64,000 nt of DNA from Streptomyces sp. R41 (GTDB taxonomy: Bacteria; Actinomycetota; Actinomycetes; Streptomycetales; Streptomycetaceae), in assembly GCF_041053055.1 (NCBI RefSeq), contig NZ_CP163443.1, positions 9,035,001 to 9,099,000 of the forward strand, in the 5' to 3' direction. The notes beneath the pieces are model-generated. The model made no database searches. It had not been told where the DNA came from and was given only the letters and a program-made list of their open reading frames with translations. Made by a program: the position numbers and the translations under genes. Position 1 is the stretch's first letter. The number at the start of each line of letters is the position of its first letter. This document shows, piece after piece, positions 1 through 9,805 of the stretch.

Positions 1-1687
1 TGCCGGACGTGATCGACCCGTCGGTGTTCAGTCCGAACGAACCGCCACCCACGTGCTCCCACCGCGCGAAGGACTCCTGCGAGCCGTCGAAGATCTTGCG
101 GTAGCCGTCGGTCTGGCCCGGCTTGCCGATGCCGGACTGCTTGGCCGCCTTGTTGATCCTGTTGTACTCGCGCTGGTCGATGACACCTTCCTCGAGAAGC
201 CTGTCCAGGACGGTCTTGACGTGCTTGAGGAACAGCGCCTGGGAGGTCCACTCCTTCTCGTCCTCGATCAACTCATTGATACGGCAACGGTTGTTGGTGA
301 CCCGGTTCGGTACACCCGAGTCGACCGTCCCCACGATCACCGTCAACCGCTCGTCGTACTCGGCGCAGTTGGGCGCAGGCACGCCGCCGCCCGACGCGAC
401 CGTGAAGCTCACGGCGCGCGGCTGCGACATGTTGCCCGCCTTGTCGCTCGCCCGGTACGCCACCGTGTGGGCGCCGACGCGGTCGACCAACACCGGGGCG
501 GAGTACGCCAGATAGGGTCCGCCGTCCAGGGAGTACTCGATCGCGGCGACCCCCGAGCCACCCTCGTCCGTCGCGCTCACGGTCACCTTGGCACTGTTCA
601 CATACGCGCCGTCGGAGTTCTTCGTCCCGTCGACGCTCACCCCGGTCACCGGCGGGGTCGTCTCGGAGACCGGCGGCGCCACCACCGTGAAGTCGACGCT
701 CTTCTCGGCTGCCGTGTTGCCCGCCTTGTCACTCGCGCGGTAGCGCACTTGGTGGGCGCCGAGCGCGTGCACCATCACGGGAGCCGTGTAGGGCTGCCAG
801 CCGCCGGCATCGACCGCGTACTCGATCGTGTTGACTCCGGAACCGGTGTCGGAGGCAGAGACGGTGACGGTAGCCATGTCGATGTACGCACCGTCGGCAT
901 TCCGCTCGCCGCTCACCGTGGCCGAGGTCTCGGGCGCGGTCGTGTCGTCCGTCGGCGGCGCGACCACCGTGAGGTCGACGCTCTTCTCGGCAGCGGTGTT
1001 GCCCGCCTTGTCGAACGCGCGATAGCGGACCTTGTGGGTGCCGACCTGGTCGACCACGATGGGCGTGGTGTACGGCTGCCAGGCACCGGCGTCCTCGAGC
1101 GCGTACTCGATCCGGTCGACACCGGAACCCGCGTCCGTCGCGGCGACCGTGACCGTCGCCGAACCGACGTACGCGCCCTGCGAGTCCTGTGCGCCGCTCA
1201 CCGAGGCCGATGTCTCGGGCGCCGTCGTGTCCGAGCCGCCGCCCTCCGTGACCACGAGGATGCCCTGCATCCGTTCATGGCCCGGCATCGTGCAGTAGAA
1301 GCGGTAGCGGCCCGGGGTGAGCGTGACTTCGGCCGTGTGCCTGCCGCTCTGGTCGTCGTTCGGGTTGGCCAGGATGTTCAGCGGGACGTCGTTGTTGTAC
1401 TCCGGGTCGGAGACGTCGAACGTCAACGTGTGAGGCATTCCGGTGGTGTTGCCGGTCGCCGCGCTGTTCTCGAACACGATCGTCGTCGGGCCGGCGACCG
1501 CGGTCTGCGGCACGGAGGCGTACTGGGTGATGTCGTCCCCGGCGGTCCAGGTGAGCACCTGAGCGGCCGCTTCCCTCGGGGACTCGGCGATCGGGGACTC
1601 GGTCCGCCCGAACGCGGAGGTCGACGTCAGGCCCAGCACCATCAACAGGGACGCCAGCAAGGCCGTCCACCAACGTCTTTGGGACAT
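1..1687 (-). CDS. Secreted cupredoxin / OmpL47-repeat / DUF1080 protein (3' end outside window)
   Basis: Partial: 562 codons lie in the window and the gene continues past base 1. A signal peptide (residues 1-27) precedes a plastocyanin-like domain (about 45-147) with type-1 copper ligands His86, Cys132, His137 and Met140. Three OmpL47/Ig-like repeats of about 88 residues follow (about 154-241, 248-335, 342-425), each containing TVxxxDxGSGV and YRAxDKAGN signatures. From about residue 526 a DUF1080 (3-keto-disaccharide hydrolase, LamG-like) domain begins with the motif FDGSQESFARWE. Its ATG overlaps the TGA of the upstream ThuA gene by one base (TGATG), so translation is probably coupled. Inferred role: extracellular sugar binding or cleavage, with a copper electron-transfer module acting beside the partner dehydrogenase. 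The domains are clear; the joint function is a guess. Confidence 0.85.
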   Translation of the reverse strand, partial: MSQRRWWTALLASLLMVLGLTSTSAFGRTESPIAESPREAAAQVLTWTAGDDITQYASVPQTAVAGPTTIVFENSAATGNTTGMPHTLTFDVSDPEYNNDVPLNILANPNDDQSGRHTAEVTLTPGRYRFYCTMPGHERMQGILVVTEGGGSDTTAPETSASVSGAQDSQGAYVGSATVTVAATDAGSGVDRIEYALEDAGAWQPYTTPIVVDQVGTHKVRYRAFDKAGNTAAEKSVDLTVVAPPTDDTTAPETSATVSGERNADGAYIDMATVTVSASDTGSGVNTIEYAVDAGGWQPYTAPVMVHALGAHQVRYRASDKAGNTAAEKSVDFTVVAPPVSETTPPVTGVSVDGTKNSDGAYVNSAKVTVSATDEGGSGVAAIEYSLDGGPYLAYSAPVLVDRVGAHTVAYRASDKAGNMSQPRAVSFTVASGGGVPAPNCAEYDERLTVIVGTVDSGVPNRVTNNRCRINELIEDEKEWTSQALFLKHVKTVLDRLLEEGVIDQREYNRINKAAKQSGIGKPGQTDGYRKIFDGSQESFARWEHVGGGSFGLNTDGSITSG

Positions 1688-4206
1688 CACTCCACCCTCC
1701 TGGCCAGTTGATCGGCGGTCGGCGTCGGGCCGCCACCCGTGTAAGTGACCTTCCACAGTGCCGACTTGGAGTCCGAGGTGAAGAAGCCGCGCCCGTAGTC
1801 GAGGACATACAGCGCGCCGTCCGGTCCGAACTTCCAGTCCATGAGGTTCTTGATGCCGTCGTTGCCGATGGGCACGATCTTCTTCAGCGACTCGGAGTGG
1901 ATCGGCAGGCCGCCGTCACCGGCCGTCTTCGGGTCGGTGAGGACGGCGTTGCGTGGCTGGTCGGAGTCGTAGAAGTCGCCGACGAACCACTTGCCGTCCC
2001 AATAGGCGGGCCATTTCGCGGAGTTGAGGATCGAGGCGTCGTACCGGTAGACCGGCCCGTTCATCGCCGCTTGGCCGCCGCCCTTCAGCCACGGCAGCAG
2101 ATAGGTGGCCTCCTCCTGCTTGTACGAGGGGATGCCGTTCGCGTCGCGGGGATAGTCCGGTGCGCCGCCCTGGGGCGAGTACCAGATGTTGTTGCCGGTG
2201 ACCGGCGGGAGGTTGACGAGGCCGTCGTTGTTCGGGGACTCGTTCTTGGGGTGGTCGCAGTCGTACCAGCCGAGCGGCTTGGTCGGGTCGGGCAGATTGC
2301 GGTCCCGGTAGGGCTGCTTGTTGCCCATGCAGTACGGCCAACCCCGGTTGCTCGCCTTGGTGATGACGGCGAAGGTGTCGTACTTGGCGGGGCCCCATGT
2401 GGTCGACGGCTCGCTCGCGTCCGGGCCGACCCACCCGGCGTACAGGGTGTCGGTCTTCTTGTCGACGGAGATCCGGGCGGGGTTCCTGACGCCCATGACA
2501 TAGATCTCGCCGCGGGTCTTGCCGCCACCCTCGGCGGTCTCTTCACCAGTGAAGAGATTCCCCTCCGGCAGCGTGTACGTGCCGTCGGGTTCCGGGTGGA
2601 TGCGCAGGATCTTGCCGTTGAGGTTGTTGGTGTTGCCCGCGGTGCGGCGCGCGTCCGCGAACGACACGCCCTTGTAGTTGGGTTCGGGGTTGTTGCCCGA
2701 GTAACCGTCGCTGAAGCGACTGGAGTTGTTGTCACCGGTCGCGATGTAGAGATTGCCCTTGGAATCCCAGGCCATCCCGCCGCCCGCGTGGCAGCAACTG
2801 TGGATCTGCACCGGCCACTTGAGGAGCACCTTCTCGCTGCTCAGGTCCAGCTTGTTGGTGGCGAGATCGAGTGTGAAGCGGGAGACGCGGCGCTCGGCCA
2901 TCTGCGTGTCGCGGTTGATCTGCGAGTGTGGTGTGTAGTGCAGATACACCCAGCCGTTCTGCTCGAACTTCGGATCGATCTCGATGCCGAGCAGGCCCTC
3001 CTCGACCTTGATCAGCTCGTCGCCGCCGCCCTTGTTGCCGAACACGGTGAGCGCGCCGGCCAGGGTGACCTTGCTGGTCCTGGGGTCGTAGACGTGGATC
3101 TCGCCCTTGCCCTTGCCGACGTCCGGGTTGTTCCAGTCGGTGATGACGGGCTGGGAGGAGTCCGCGCCGCCGCGGCCGATGTAGAGCACCCGTCCGTCGG
3201 GTGCGGTCACCAGCCCGTGCGGCTCGCCGATCTGATCGTTCTGGCCCGGCTGATTGGGCTGTGTCAGGCGCTCCGCCTTGTAATTGGCGTTGATCGCCGC
3301 CTTGCAGTCGGCCTGCACGAGCCGGGTCGTCCAGAGCAGGGCGCCGCGCAGATGCGTACGGAAGTCGCTCTCGTCGTACGACGAAGCAGTGCCGCCCATT
3401 CCGGTGTAGAAGGAGCGGCCGCCGTCGTAGTCGCGGCACCAACTCACGGGATGGTCCCAGCCGTTCTTGCTCGCACCCGGCTGATACGTCGACTCGCGCA
3501 CCCTGGCCACGGTGTGCACCTCGCCCGACGGGTTCTTCACCCAGTTGAGCCACTGGTCGGGGCGCTTCCACTGGACCGGGAGGTCCTTGGTGGCGGGGTG
3601 CTGCCGGTCGCCTACCTCAACGGTCGCTCGCTGTACGTTCGTCGGGCTCGTGCTCGCCGGACGGGCACCGATGAGTCCGGTGAACCAGTCCGAATACGGT
3701 TCGGCTCGGGCTGCGTCATGGACGCCGACGAAACCGCCGCCCGCTTTCATGTACGCCTCCAGGCCGGCCTCCTGCTCCGGGTCGAGGACGTCCCCGCCAC
3801 CGGTGAGGAAGACGACGGCGTTGAACCGGCCCAGCTTCGTCTCGTTCGTGAAGACCGAGGCGTCGTCCGTCGTCTCGACCTTGAAGCGCTGCGCGGCCGG
3901 ACCGGACAGTCCGATCTTCTCGATGGCCTCGATCCCGGCGTTCACGACCGGCGACTCGTCCCCGGCCGCCGCCGAGCCGTAGAAGATCAGCACCCGTACA
4001 TTGGCCCCGCCCGGTGGCGACTTGACGGACATCGTTGTCAACGCCGGATCCGGAGCCGGGCCCGCACTCGCGGACGGTGCCGAGAGCACCCCGGCGGTGA
4101 CGGCTCCGGCGGCCAGGGCGGCGGCCCAGGCGCGGCGCCGGCTTCTGCGTCTTCTCGCGCTCAACCCTCGTAATTCTGACGGTGTTTGATGCGATGTGAA
4201 CCGCAT
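1687..4206 (-). CDS. Secreted ThuA domain / PQQ-type sugar (sorbosone) dehydrogenase fusion
   Basis: About 839 residues. A basic N-terminus and signal peptide end near SASAGPA. A ThuA (glutamine-amidotransferase-like) domain follows, with VRVLIFYG, VVFLTGGGDVLD and GGGFVGVHDA motifs. The rest is a glucose/sorbosone dehydrogenase beta-propeller with the HSCCHAGGG motif and repeated blade sequences (GNLYIATGDNN, GEIYVMGVRNPARIS, DGALYVLDYG). ThuA proteins are linked to 3-keto-sugar metabolism and the propeller family oxidises sugars using PQQ. The DUF1080 partner downstream fits keto-sugar chemistry outside the cell. Start: a GTG at 4218 directly abuts GAGGAG, leaving no spacing, so ATG 4206 (11-nt spacing) is preferred. 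Substrate unknown. Confidence 0.9.
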   Translation of the reverse strand: MRFTSHQTPSELRGLSARRRRSRRRAWAAALAAGAVTAGVLSAPSASAGPAPDPALTTMSVKSPPGGANVRVLIFYGSAAAGDESPVVNAGIEAIEKIGLSGPAAQRFKVETTDDASVFTNETKLGRFNAVVFLTGGGDVLDPEQEAGLEAYMKAGGGFVGVHDAARAEPYSDWFTGLIGARPASTSPTNVQRATVEVGDRQHPATKDLPVQWKRPDQWLNWVKNPSGEVHTVARVRESTYQPGASKNGWDHPVSWCRDYDGGRSFYTGMGGTASSYDESDFRTHLRGALLWTTRLVQADCKAAINANYKAERLTQPNQPGQNDQIGEPHGLVTAPDGRVLYIGRGGADSSQPVITDWNNPDVGKGKGEIHVYDPRTSKVTLAGALTVFGNKGGGDELIKVEEGLLGIEIDPKFEQNGWVYLHYTPHSQINRDTQMAERRVSRFTLDLATNKLDLSSEKVLLKWPVQIHSCCHAGGGMAWDSKGNLYIATGDNNSSRFSDGYSGNNPEPNYKGVSFADARRTAGNTNNLNGKILRIHPEPDGTYTLPEGNLFTGEETAEGGGKTRGEIYVMGVRNPARISVDKKTDTLYAGWVGPDASEPSTTWGPAKYDTFAVITKASNRGWPYCMGNKQPYRDRNLPDPTKPLGWYDCDHPKNESPNNDGLVNLPPVTGNNIWYSPQGGAPDYPRDANGIPSYKQEEATYLLPWLKGGGQAAMNGPVYRYDASILNSAKWPAYWDGKWFVGDFYDSDQPRNAVLTDPKTAGDGGLPIHSESLKKIVPIGNDGIKNLMDWKFGPDGALYVLDYGRGFFTSDSKSALWKVTYTGGGPTPTADQLARRVE

Positions 4207-4296
4207 GTGGTCATCCACTCCTCGTCGGTCACAGCAACAGCGCCAAGGAAGCTAGACCTCTTTTCGCGGCTCGCCAATAGGTATGACCGCGATGGA

Positions 4297-4307
4297 ACAA
4301 ACTTTGT
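4297..4307. promoter_or_regulatory. 11-bp palindrome in the divergent ThuA/laccase promoter region
   Basis: ACAAACTTTGT is a perfect odd-centred palindrome. It sits 90 bp upstream of the ThuA start and 86 bp upstream of the laccase start, in the 186-bp divergent intergenic region. It is AT-rich relative to its surroundings, so it may be an operator for either gene. No regulator can be assigned from sequence. Confidence 0.3.
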
Positions 4308-4365
4308 CCTGAGTGTGGATAAACGAGAGCCGGGCCGCTACCGTCTCACCGGTTCATCTCCGTAA

Positions 4366-6231
<1,866 letters not shown>

Positions 6232-6303
6232 GGGCCTTTCTCATGGTCATGCCGTGATCTTCGTCCGGCCCGACTCGTCGGCGCAAGCCGATTTCGGTGA
6301 TCC

Positions 6304-6315
6304 GGGAGCGCTCTC
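6304..6315. promoter_or_regulatory. Candidate LacI-family operator
   Basis: GGGAGCGCTCTC is a near-perfect palindrome centred on AGCGCT, the shape bound by many Streptomyces LacI-family proteins. It lies 59-70 bp upstream of the proposed GTG start of the LacI-family gene and about 73 bp from the divergent gene start at 6231. Autoregulation is inferred. Confidence 0.5.
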
Positions 6316-6373
6316 ACGGAGCGCGCGGCGGCGCGGCTATCCTGATCCGCAACCGCCGAGGAGGTGCCCAGAG

Positions 6374-7420
6374 GTGACCGGGACAGCGTCGCGCCCCACG
6401 TTGGAGGCCGTGGCCGCGCGGGCCGGGGTCTCCCGGGCCACCGTGTCGCGTGTGGTGAACGGCGGTGACGGGGTGCGCGAACCGCTCGTCGAGCGGGTGC
6501 GGCGGGCCGTCGAAGAGCTCGGGTATGTGCCGAACCAGGCCGCGCGCAGCCTTGTCACCCGGCGCCACGACGCGGTGGCCGTCGTGATCGCCGAACCGGA
6601 GACCAGGGTCTTCGCCGACCCCTTCTTCGCTCTTCAACTCCGCGGTATCAGCAAGGAGTTGACGGCACATGACTCGCAGCTCGTGCTGCTGCTGACGGAG
6701 GGCCGGGACGACCACGTTCGCGTCGGCCGCTATCTCGCCGGCGGCCATGTCGACGGCGCGCTCGTCTTCTCGCTGCACCTCGACGACCCCTTGCCCGGAC
6801 TGATCCATGGCGCGGGCGTCCCGACCGTGTTCGGCGGCCGGCCCGGCTGGGGCGACGGGCCCCGCAACGCGGTGCCCACGGTGTACGTCGACTGCGACAA
6901 CCGGGGCGGCGCCCGCGAAGCCGTACGTCACCTCGTCGGACTCGGCCGCACACGCATCGCCCACATCACCGGTGCCCTCGACCAGACGTCCGCGGTCGAC
7001 CGGCTCGACGGGTTCCGGGACGTCATGGTCGACGTCGATCCCGTGCTCATCGCCGAGGGGGACTTCACGCCCGCGGGCGGCGAGCGTGCGATGCGGGAGC
7101 TGCTGGAGCGCCGCCCGGACGTGGACGCGGTGTTCGCCGCGAACGATCTGTCGGCCGCGGGAGCCCTGCGTGTCCTGCGCGAGCGGGGACGACGGGTGCC
7201 CGACGACGTCGCCGTGATCGGCTTCGACGACATGCTGCCGGTCGCCGAACAGACGGACCCGCCCTTGACGACGGTCCGGCAGGACATAGAGGAAATGGGC
7301 CGGTTGATGGCCCGGCTGCTACTGCGCCGCCTCGACCGCGGGACCGATGAGGACAACCCGGTGGGCGCACCCTCGAGTGTGGTGTTGCCGACGACGCTCG
7401 TACGTCGGACTTCCGCCTAG
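6374..7420 (+). CDS. LacI-family transcriptional regulator
   Basis: 348 residues from GTG 6374, preceded by an AGGAGG-type site; the longer reading back to 6230 would cross the operator and lacks a LacI-like N-terminus. The HTH (TLEAVAARAGVSRATVSRVVNGGDGV) is followed by the hinge (NQAARSLVTRR) and a periplasmic-binding-protein-like sensor domain with DAVFAANDLSAAGAL and DVAVIGFDDM motifs and the usual TTVRQD segment. It probably represses sugar-responsive genes; the neighbouring secreted sugar-oxidising proteins or the frameshifted gene are candidate targets. Effector unknown. Confidence 0.93.
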   Translation: MTGTASRPTLEAVAARAGVSRATVSRVVNGGDGVREPLVERVRRAVEELGYVPNQAARSLVTRRHDAVAVVIAEPETRVFADPFFALQLRGISKELTAHDSQLVLLLTEGRDDHVRVGRYLAGGHVDGALVFSLHLDDPLPGLIHGAGVPTVFGGRPGWGDGPRNAVPTVYVDCDNRGGAREAVRHLVGLGRTRIAHITGALDQTSAVDRLDGFRDVMVDVDPVLIAEGDFTPAGGERAMRELLERRPDVDAVFAANDLSAAGALRVLRERGRRVPDDVAVIGFDDMLPVAEQTDPPLTTVRQDIEEMGRLMARLLLRRLDRGTDEDNPVGAPSSVVLPTTLVRRTSA

Positions 7421-7540
7421 GTCTCACGGCGCTGGTGCTGGGCGGCGGCGGAGCCATACGAACGTGTGCCCCGTGACCGGGGGGGCCGCGGAGGAGTCGG
7501 CCCACGTCGGCGCCTTGCCGTTCATAGGAGTTGACGATGC

Positions 7541-7577
7541 ATCAGTGGGGCCCCGATGCGTCCGGGACCCCACTGAT
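7541..7577. terminator. Bidirectional hairpin terminator
   Basis: Perfect 10-bp arms ATCAGTGGGG (7541-7550) and CCCCACTGAT (7568-7577), with a second small stem (CCCG/CGGG) in the loop. It sits between the convergent LacI-family and VOC genes and has no strong U-tract on either side, as is common in Streptomyces. Confidence 0.7.
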
Positions 7578-7584
7578 CCGGGCC

Positions 7585-8379
7585 TCAGCTCTGCTGCGGG
7601 GCGCTCTTGATCACCGCGAAGCGTGCCCCGTACGGGTCGGCGAGCTTCGCCATGCGGCCCACGCCCTCCAGGTCCGTCGCGGGCATGCGGACCTTGCCGC
7701 CCAACTCCTGGGCCTTGCTGACCACCGCGTCCGTGTCGGTGACCTCGATGTACGGCAGCCAGTACGCGCCGGACTCGGCCTCGGTCGGGTCGTCGGCCAG
7801 CGGGACGACGCCGCCGAACATGGCCTCCTCTTCGGTCCCCGCCGGATTGATACAGGTGTAGGTGCCGCCCGGGAAGGGCACGGCCGAGGTCTCCCAGCCG
7901 AACACGGAGTTGTAGAACGCGGCGGCAGCGGCGATGTCCTGGGTGTACAGCTCCACCCAGCACAGCGAGCCCGGGTCACTGGCCACGTCCAGGCCCTTGG
8001 TGCGGCCCGGCTGCCAGATGCCGAAGGGCACGCCCGCCTCGTCGGCGAGGATCGCCATGTGGCCCTCGCCCATCACGTCCATGGGCTGCATGAGGACGGC
8101 GCCCTTGGCCTGCTCGGCCGCCTTGGCGGTGGCCTCCGCGTCGGGGCTTTGGAAGTACACGGTCCAGGAGGGCGGGCCCTGCTCCGGGGTGGTCTGCATG
8201 CCGCCGGCCACGGTCTTTCCGTCGAGCTGGAAGAAGCCGTAACCGCCGGCGTCGGGCCCCGCGGACTGGAACTGCCAGCCGAAGAGGCCTCCGTAGAAGG
8301 AGATGGCGCCGTCGATGTCGGAGGTGCCGACATCCAGCCAGTTCGGGGCGCCGGTGACAAAACGGGTCGTGAGCATCAT
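7585..8379 (-). CDS. Tandem VOC-domain (glyoxalase-like) protein
   Basis: 264 residues with two vicinal-oxygen-chelate domains. Domain 1 opens FVTGAPNWLDVGTSDIDGAISFY; domain 2 contains SLCWVELYTQDIAAAAAFYNSVFGWE and ends VGRMAKLADPYGARFAVIK. Family members bind a metal and act on small molecules (glyoxalases, dioxygenases, resistance proteins). The duplicated form with the GDPNW-like opening is a common Streptomyces hypothetical with no fixed substrate. Start: ATG 8379 has AAAGGAGGG 3 bases upstream; a longer frame back to 8439 has no ribosome site. Confidence 0.9.
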   Translation of the reverse strand: MMLTTRFVTGAPNWLDVGTSDIDGAISFYGGLFGWQFQSAGPDAGGYGFFQLDGKTVAGGMQTTPEQGPPSWTVYFQSPDAEATAKAAEQAKGAVLMQPMDVMGEGHMAILADEAGVPFGIWQPGRTKGLDVASDPGSLCWVELYTQDIAAAAAFYNSVFGWETSAVPFPGGTYTCINPAGTEEEAMFGGVVPLADDPTEAESGAYWLPYIEVTDTDAVVSKAQELGGKVRMPATDLEGVGRMAKLADPYGARFAVIKSAPQQS

Positions 8380-8641
8380 TGCCCTCCTTTGAGGGGTCCC
8401 GTTGCCTGCACTGCCGAGTCTTGCACCGCCCACTGACAATCGCTGCCGCAGCGCGCGGGCGGGCCGGGGAGACGGCAGAGCTCACCCTGGGTCACCGGGC
8501 GAGTTTTTCTTGTTGTCGCGCTTCCCGCGCGCCGCCGTGTGCTTCCCCGTCCGGCGGGGCCATCATCAGACGCTGCCGGAGGCCTCGGAACGTGCCGTTG
8601 ATCGCGCGTTGATCGAACGTTTTTCGCCGCCAGGCACGATC

Positions 8642-8896
8642 ATGCCCATGCACTTGGAAACGATCACTGCGGCCGACATCGCCTGGCAGCAGCAGGCGCT
8701 GTGCGCGCAGACGGGGGCCGACTTCTTCTTTCCCGAACCGGGCAGTTCGGTGCGGGAAGCGAAGCGCATCTGCGGTATGTGTGAGATGCGTTCCGCGTGC
8801 CTGGAGTACGCGCTGAACAACGACGAACGCTTCGGGGTCTGGGGCGGCCTCTCCGAGAAGGAGCGCCTCTGTCTCCGTCGAACGGAGCAGAACTGA
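8642..8896 (+). CDS. WhiB-family iron-sulfur regulator
   Basis: 84 residues from ATG 8642 (ATG 8648 is also possible). The four cluster cysteines are Cys21, Cys44, Cys47 and Cys53 in the C-x22-C-x2-C-x5-C arrangement, followed by the GVWGG turn (65-69) and a short basic tail. WhiB-like proteins hold a 4Fe-4S cluster, bind the vegetative sigma factor and control development or stress genes. The sequence (WQQQALCAQTGADFFFPE, SACLEYALNNDERFG) is closer to WhiB itself than to WblA or WblE as I remember them. Gene context matches where I recall wblH lying in S. coelicolor, but I did not verify that. Confidence 0.93.
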   Translation: MPMHLETITAADIAWQQQALCAQTGADFFFPEPGSSVREAKRICGMCEMRSACLEYALNNDERFGVWGGLSEKERLCLRRTEQN

Positions 8897-9004
8897 CCGG
8901 GTAGCTCCTCCGGCACGGATGCAGGTGGACAGACCCACTTCGGGGCACCTACATTGCACCTCCTCAAGCCGACCGGATTCGGCCACGGCGATGGAGGAGT
9001 ACTG

Positions 9005-9544
9005 GTGGGCAGGGGTTCAGGCGGTGTGGTGTGCGCCGCGCTCGGAGCGAACGCGGCCCTCGCCGTGGCACATCTGGTGGCACAGGTGCGTTTGTACAAC
9101 GTGCTGGGACACATGCGGCACGGCGAGCCCGTCCTGCGTGCCGAGATGTGGGTGGGCAACCTCTCGGGCATCCAGATGGCCGCCTGCGCGGGGGCGGGGC
9201 TTCTCTTCTTGGGGTGGTTCGTCGAGGCGCGGAATCACATCGCTCTCGAATTGCGCGGGTCGGGCCGCCCGCAGGAGACCGCTCGCCATCAATCCCGGCT
9301 GTGGGCCATCGCATGGGCGGTCTGCTTCGTGGCGTGGACAGTCGTCGGCCTCTGGGCCCAGAACCTCCACCGGCGGGCCGAGCAGGCGGAGGCCGCGACG
9401 CACGCACTGCGCGCAGGCATGTTCACGGACGTTCTCGGCGTTCTCGCTGCCCTCGCCGCCATCGCCTTCGTCTGGCGGCTGCGCCGGTCGCAGTTCCCGA
9501 GGGGGCGCGCGGGATCTCCCGCCGGTCCCGTCGTGCCCGTCTGA
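9005..9544 (+). CDS. Small integral membrane protein, unknown function
   Basis: 179 residues from GTG 9005, which has GGAGGAG five bases upstream; the longer frame from 8954 includes that ribosome site. Four hydrophobic segments are visible (about 8-24, 55-72, 100-120 and 140-160). The N-terminal half carries the short soluble motif LYNVLGHMRHGEPVLRAEM, which resembles DUF4328-type membrane proteins of Streptomyces. No catalytic residues are recognisable. It lies just upstream of the tRNA pair. Confidence 0.75.
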   Translation: MGRGSGGVVCAALGANAALAVAHLVAQVRLYNVLGHMRHGEPVLRAEMWVGNLSGIQMAACAGAGLLFLGWFVEARNHIALELRGSGRPQETARHQSRLWAIAWAVCFVAWTVVGLWAQNLHRRAEQAEAATHALRAGMFTDVLGVLAALAAIAFVWRLRRSQFPRGRAGSPAGPVVPV

Positions 9545-9605
9545 CGTCGGGGCGGCCACCGGGCGGCGGTCGTAAATCGATGCGGACGCCTGGCGGGTGG
9601 GCCGT

Positions 9606-9611
9606 TAAGGT
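9606..9611 (+). promoter_or_regulatory. Candidate -10 element for the tRNA-SDR-LRR unit
   Basis: TAAGGT is a good Streptomyces-type -10 hexamer, placing the start of transcription only a few bases before the first tRNA at 9624. A weak -35 (CGGACG, 9583-9588) lies 17 bp upstream. If active, it would transcribe both tRNAs and, without an obvious terminator, the following protein genes. Confidence 0.4.
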
Positions 9612-9623
9612 CCGGGGGCGCAT

Positions 9624-9695
9624 CCGGGCGTAGCGCAGAGGCAGGCGCACCTGCATGGCATGCAGGAAACGCCGGTTCGAATCCGGCCGCCGGGA
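9624..9695 (+). tRNA. Atypical tRNA-Ala(GGC)-like gene
   Basis: 72 nt, manually folded. Acceptor arms are 9624-9630 and 9688-9694, with six pairs and a G-G mismatch at 3:70. D arm 9633-9648 has a 4-bp GCGC stem and an 8-nt loop. Anticodon stem CCTGC/GCAGG (9650-9654, 9662-9666) has a 7-nt loop and anticodon GGC at 9657-9659. The variable loop is 4 nt and the T arm (9671-9687) has the invariant TTCGAAT loop. Discriminator A9695; no encoded CCA. The anticodon arm and its flank match the standard tRNA-Ala(GGC), but the acceptor lacks the G3:U70 pair that alanyl-tRNA synthetase recognises. Normal alanylation is therefore doubtful. Confidence 0.7.
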
Positions 9696-9705
9696 CCGGC
9701 GCATC

Positions 9706-9777
9706 GGTCCTGTAGAGCAGAGGCAGACTCGCCGCCCTCTCAAGGCGGATACGCCGGTTCGAATCCGGCCGGGACCA
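9706..9777 (+). tRNA. Atypical tRNA-Glu(CTC)-like gene
   Basis: 72 nt, manually folded. The acceptor is GGTCCTG (9706-9712) with CGGGACC (9770-9776), seven pairs including one G-U. D arm 9715-9730 has three pairs plus a C-A mismatch and the same 8-nt loop as the first tRNA. Anticodon stem CCGCC/GGCGG has anticodon CTC at 9739-9741. The T arm 9753-9769 is identical to that of the first tRNA. Discriminator A9777; no encoded CCA. It starts 10 bp after the first tRNA, and both follow the same GGCGCATC octamer. The anticodon arm matches normal tRNA-Glu(CTC), while the acceptor stem differs. The next coding gene begins 28 bp downstream. Confidence 0.72.
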
Positions 9778-9805
9778 CGGCAGCGCATACGTGGGGCGGG
9801 GACAC

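Noticed and set aside
1708..4173. 821-residue plus-strand open frame
   Set aside because: Antisense to the ThuA/sugar dehydrogenase gene and without recognisable motifs.
9624..9777. Allo-tRNA or suppressor tRNA that could read the in-frame TAG codons
   Set aside because: Both genes have a 7-bp acceptor plus 5-bp T stem, unlike the 12-bp (8+4 or 9+3) allo-tRNA branch, and anticodons GGC and CTC do not pair with UAG.
9624..9777. Integration site of a mobile element at the tRNA genes
   Set aside because: No integrase, excisionase or repeated tRNA 3' fragment is seen nearby.
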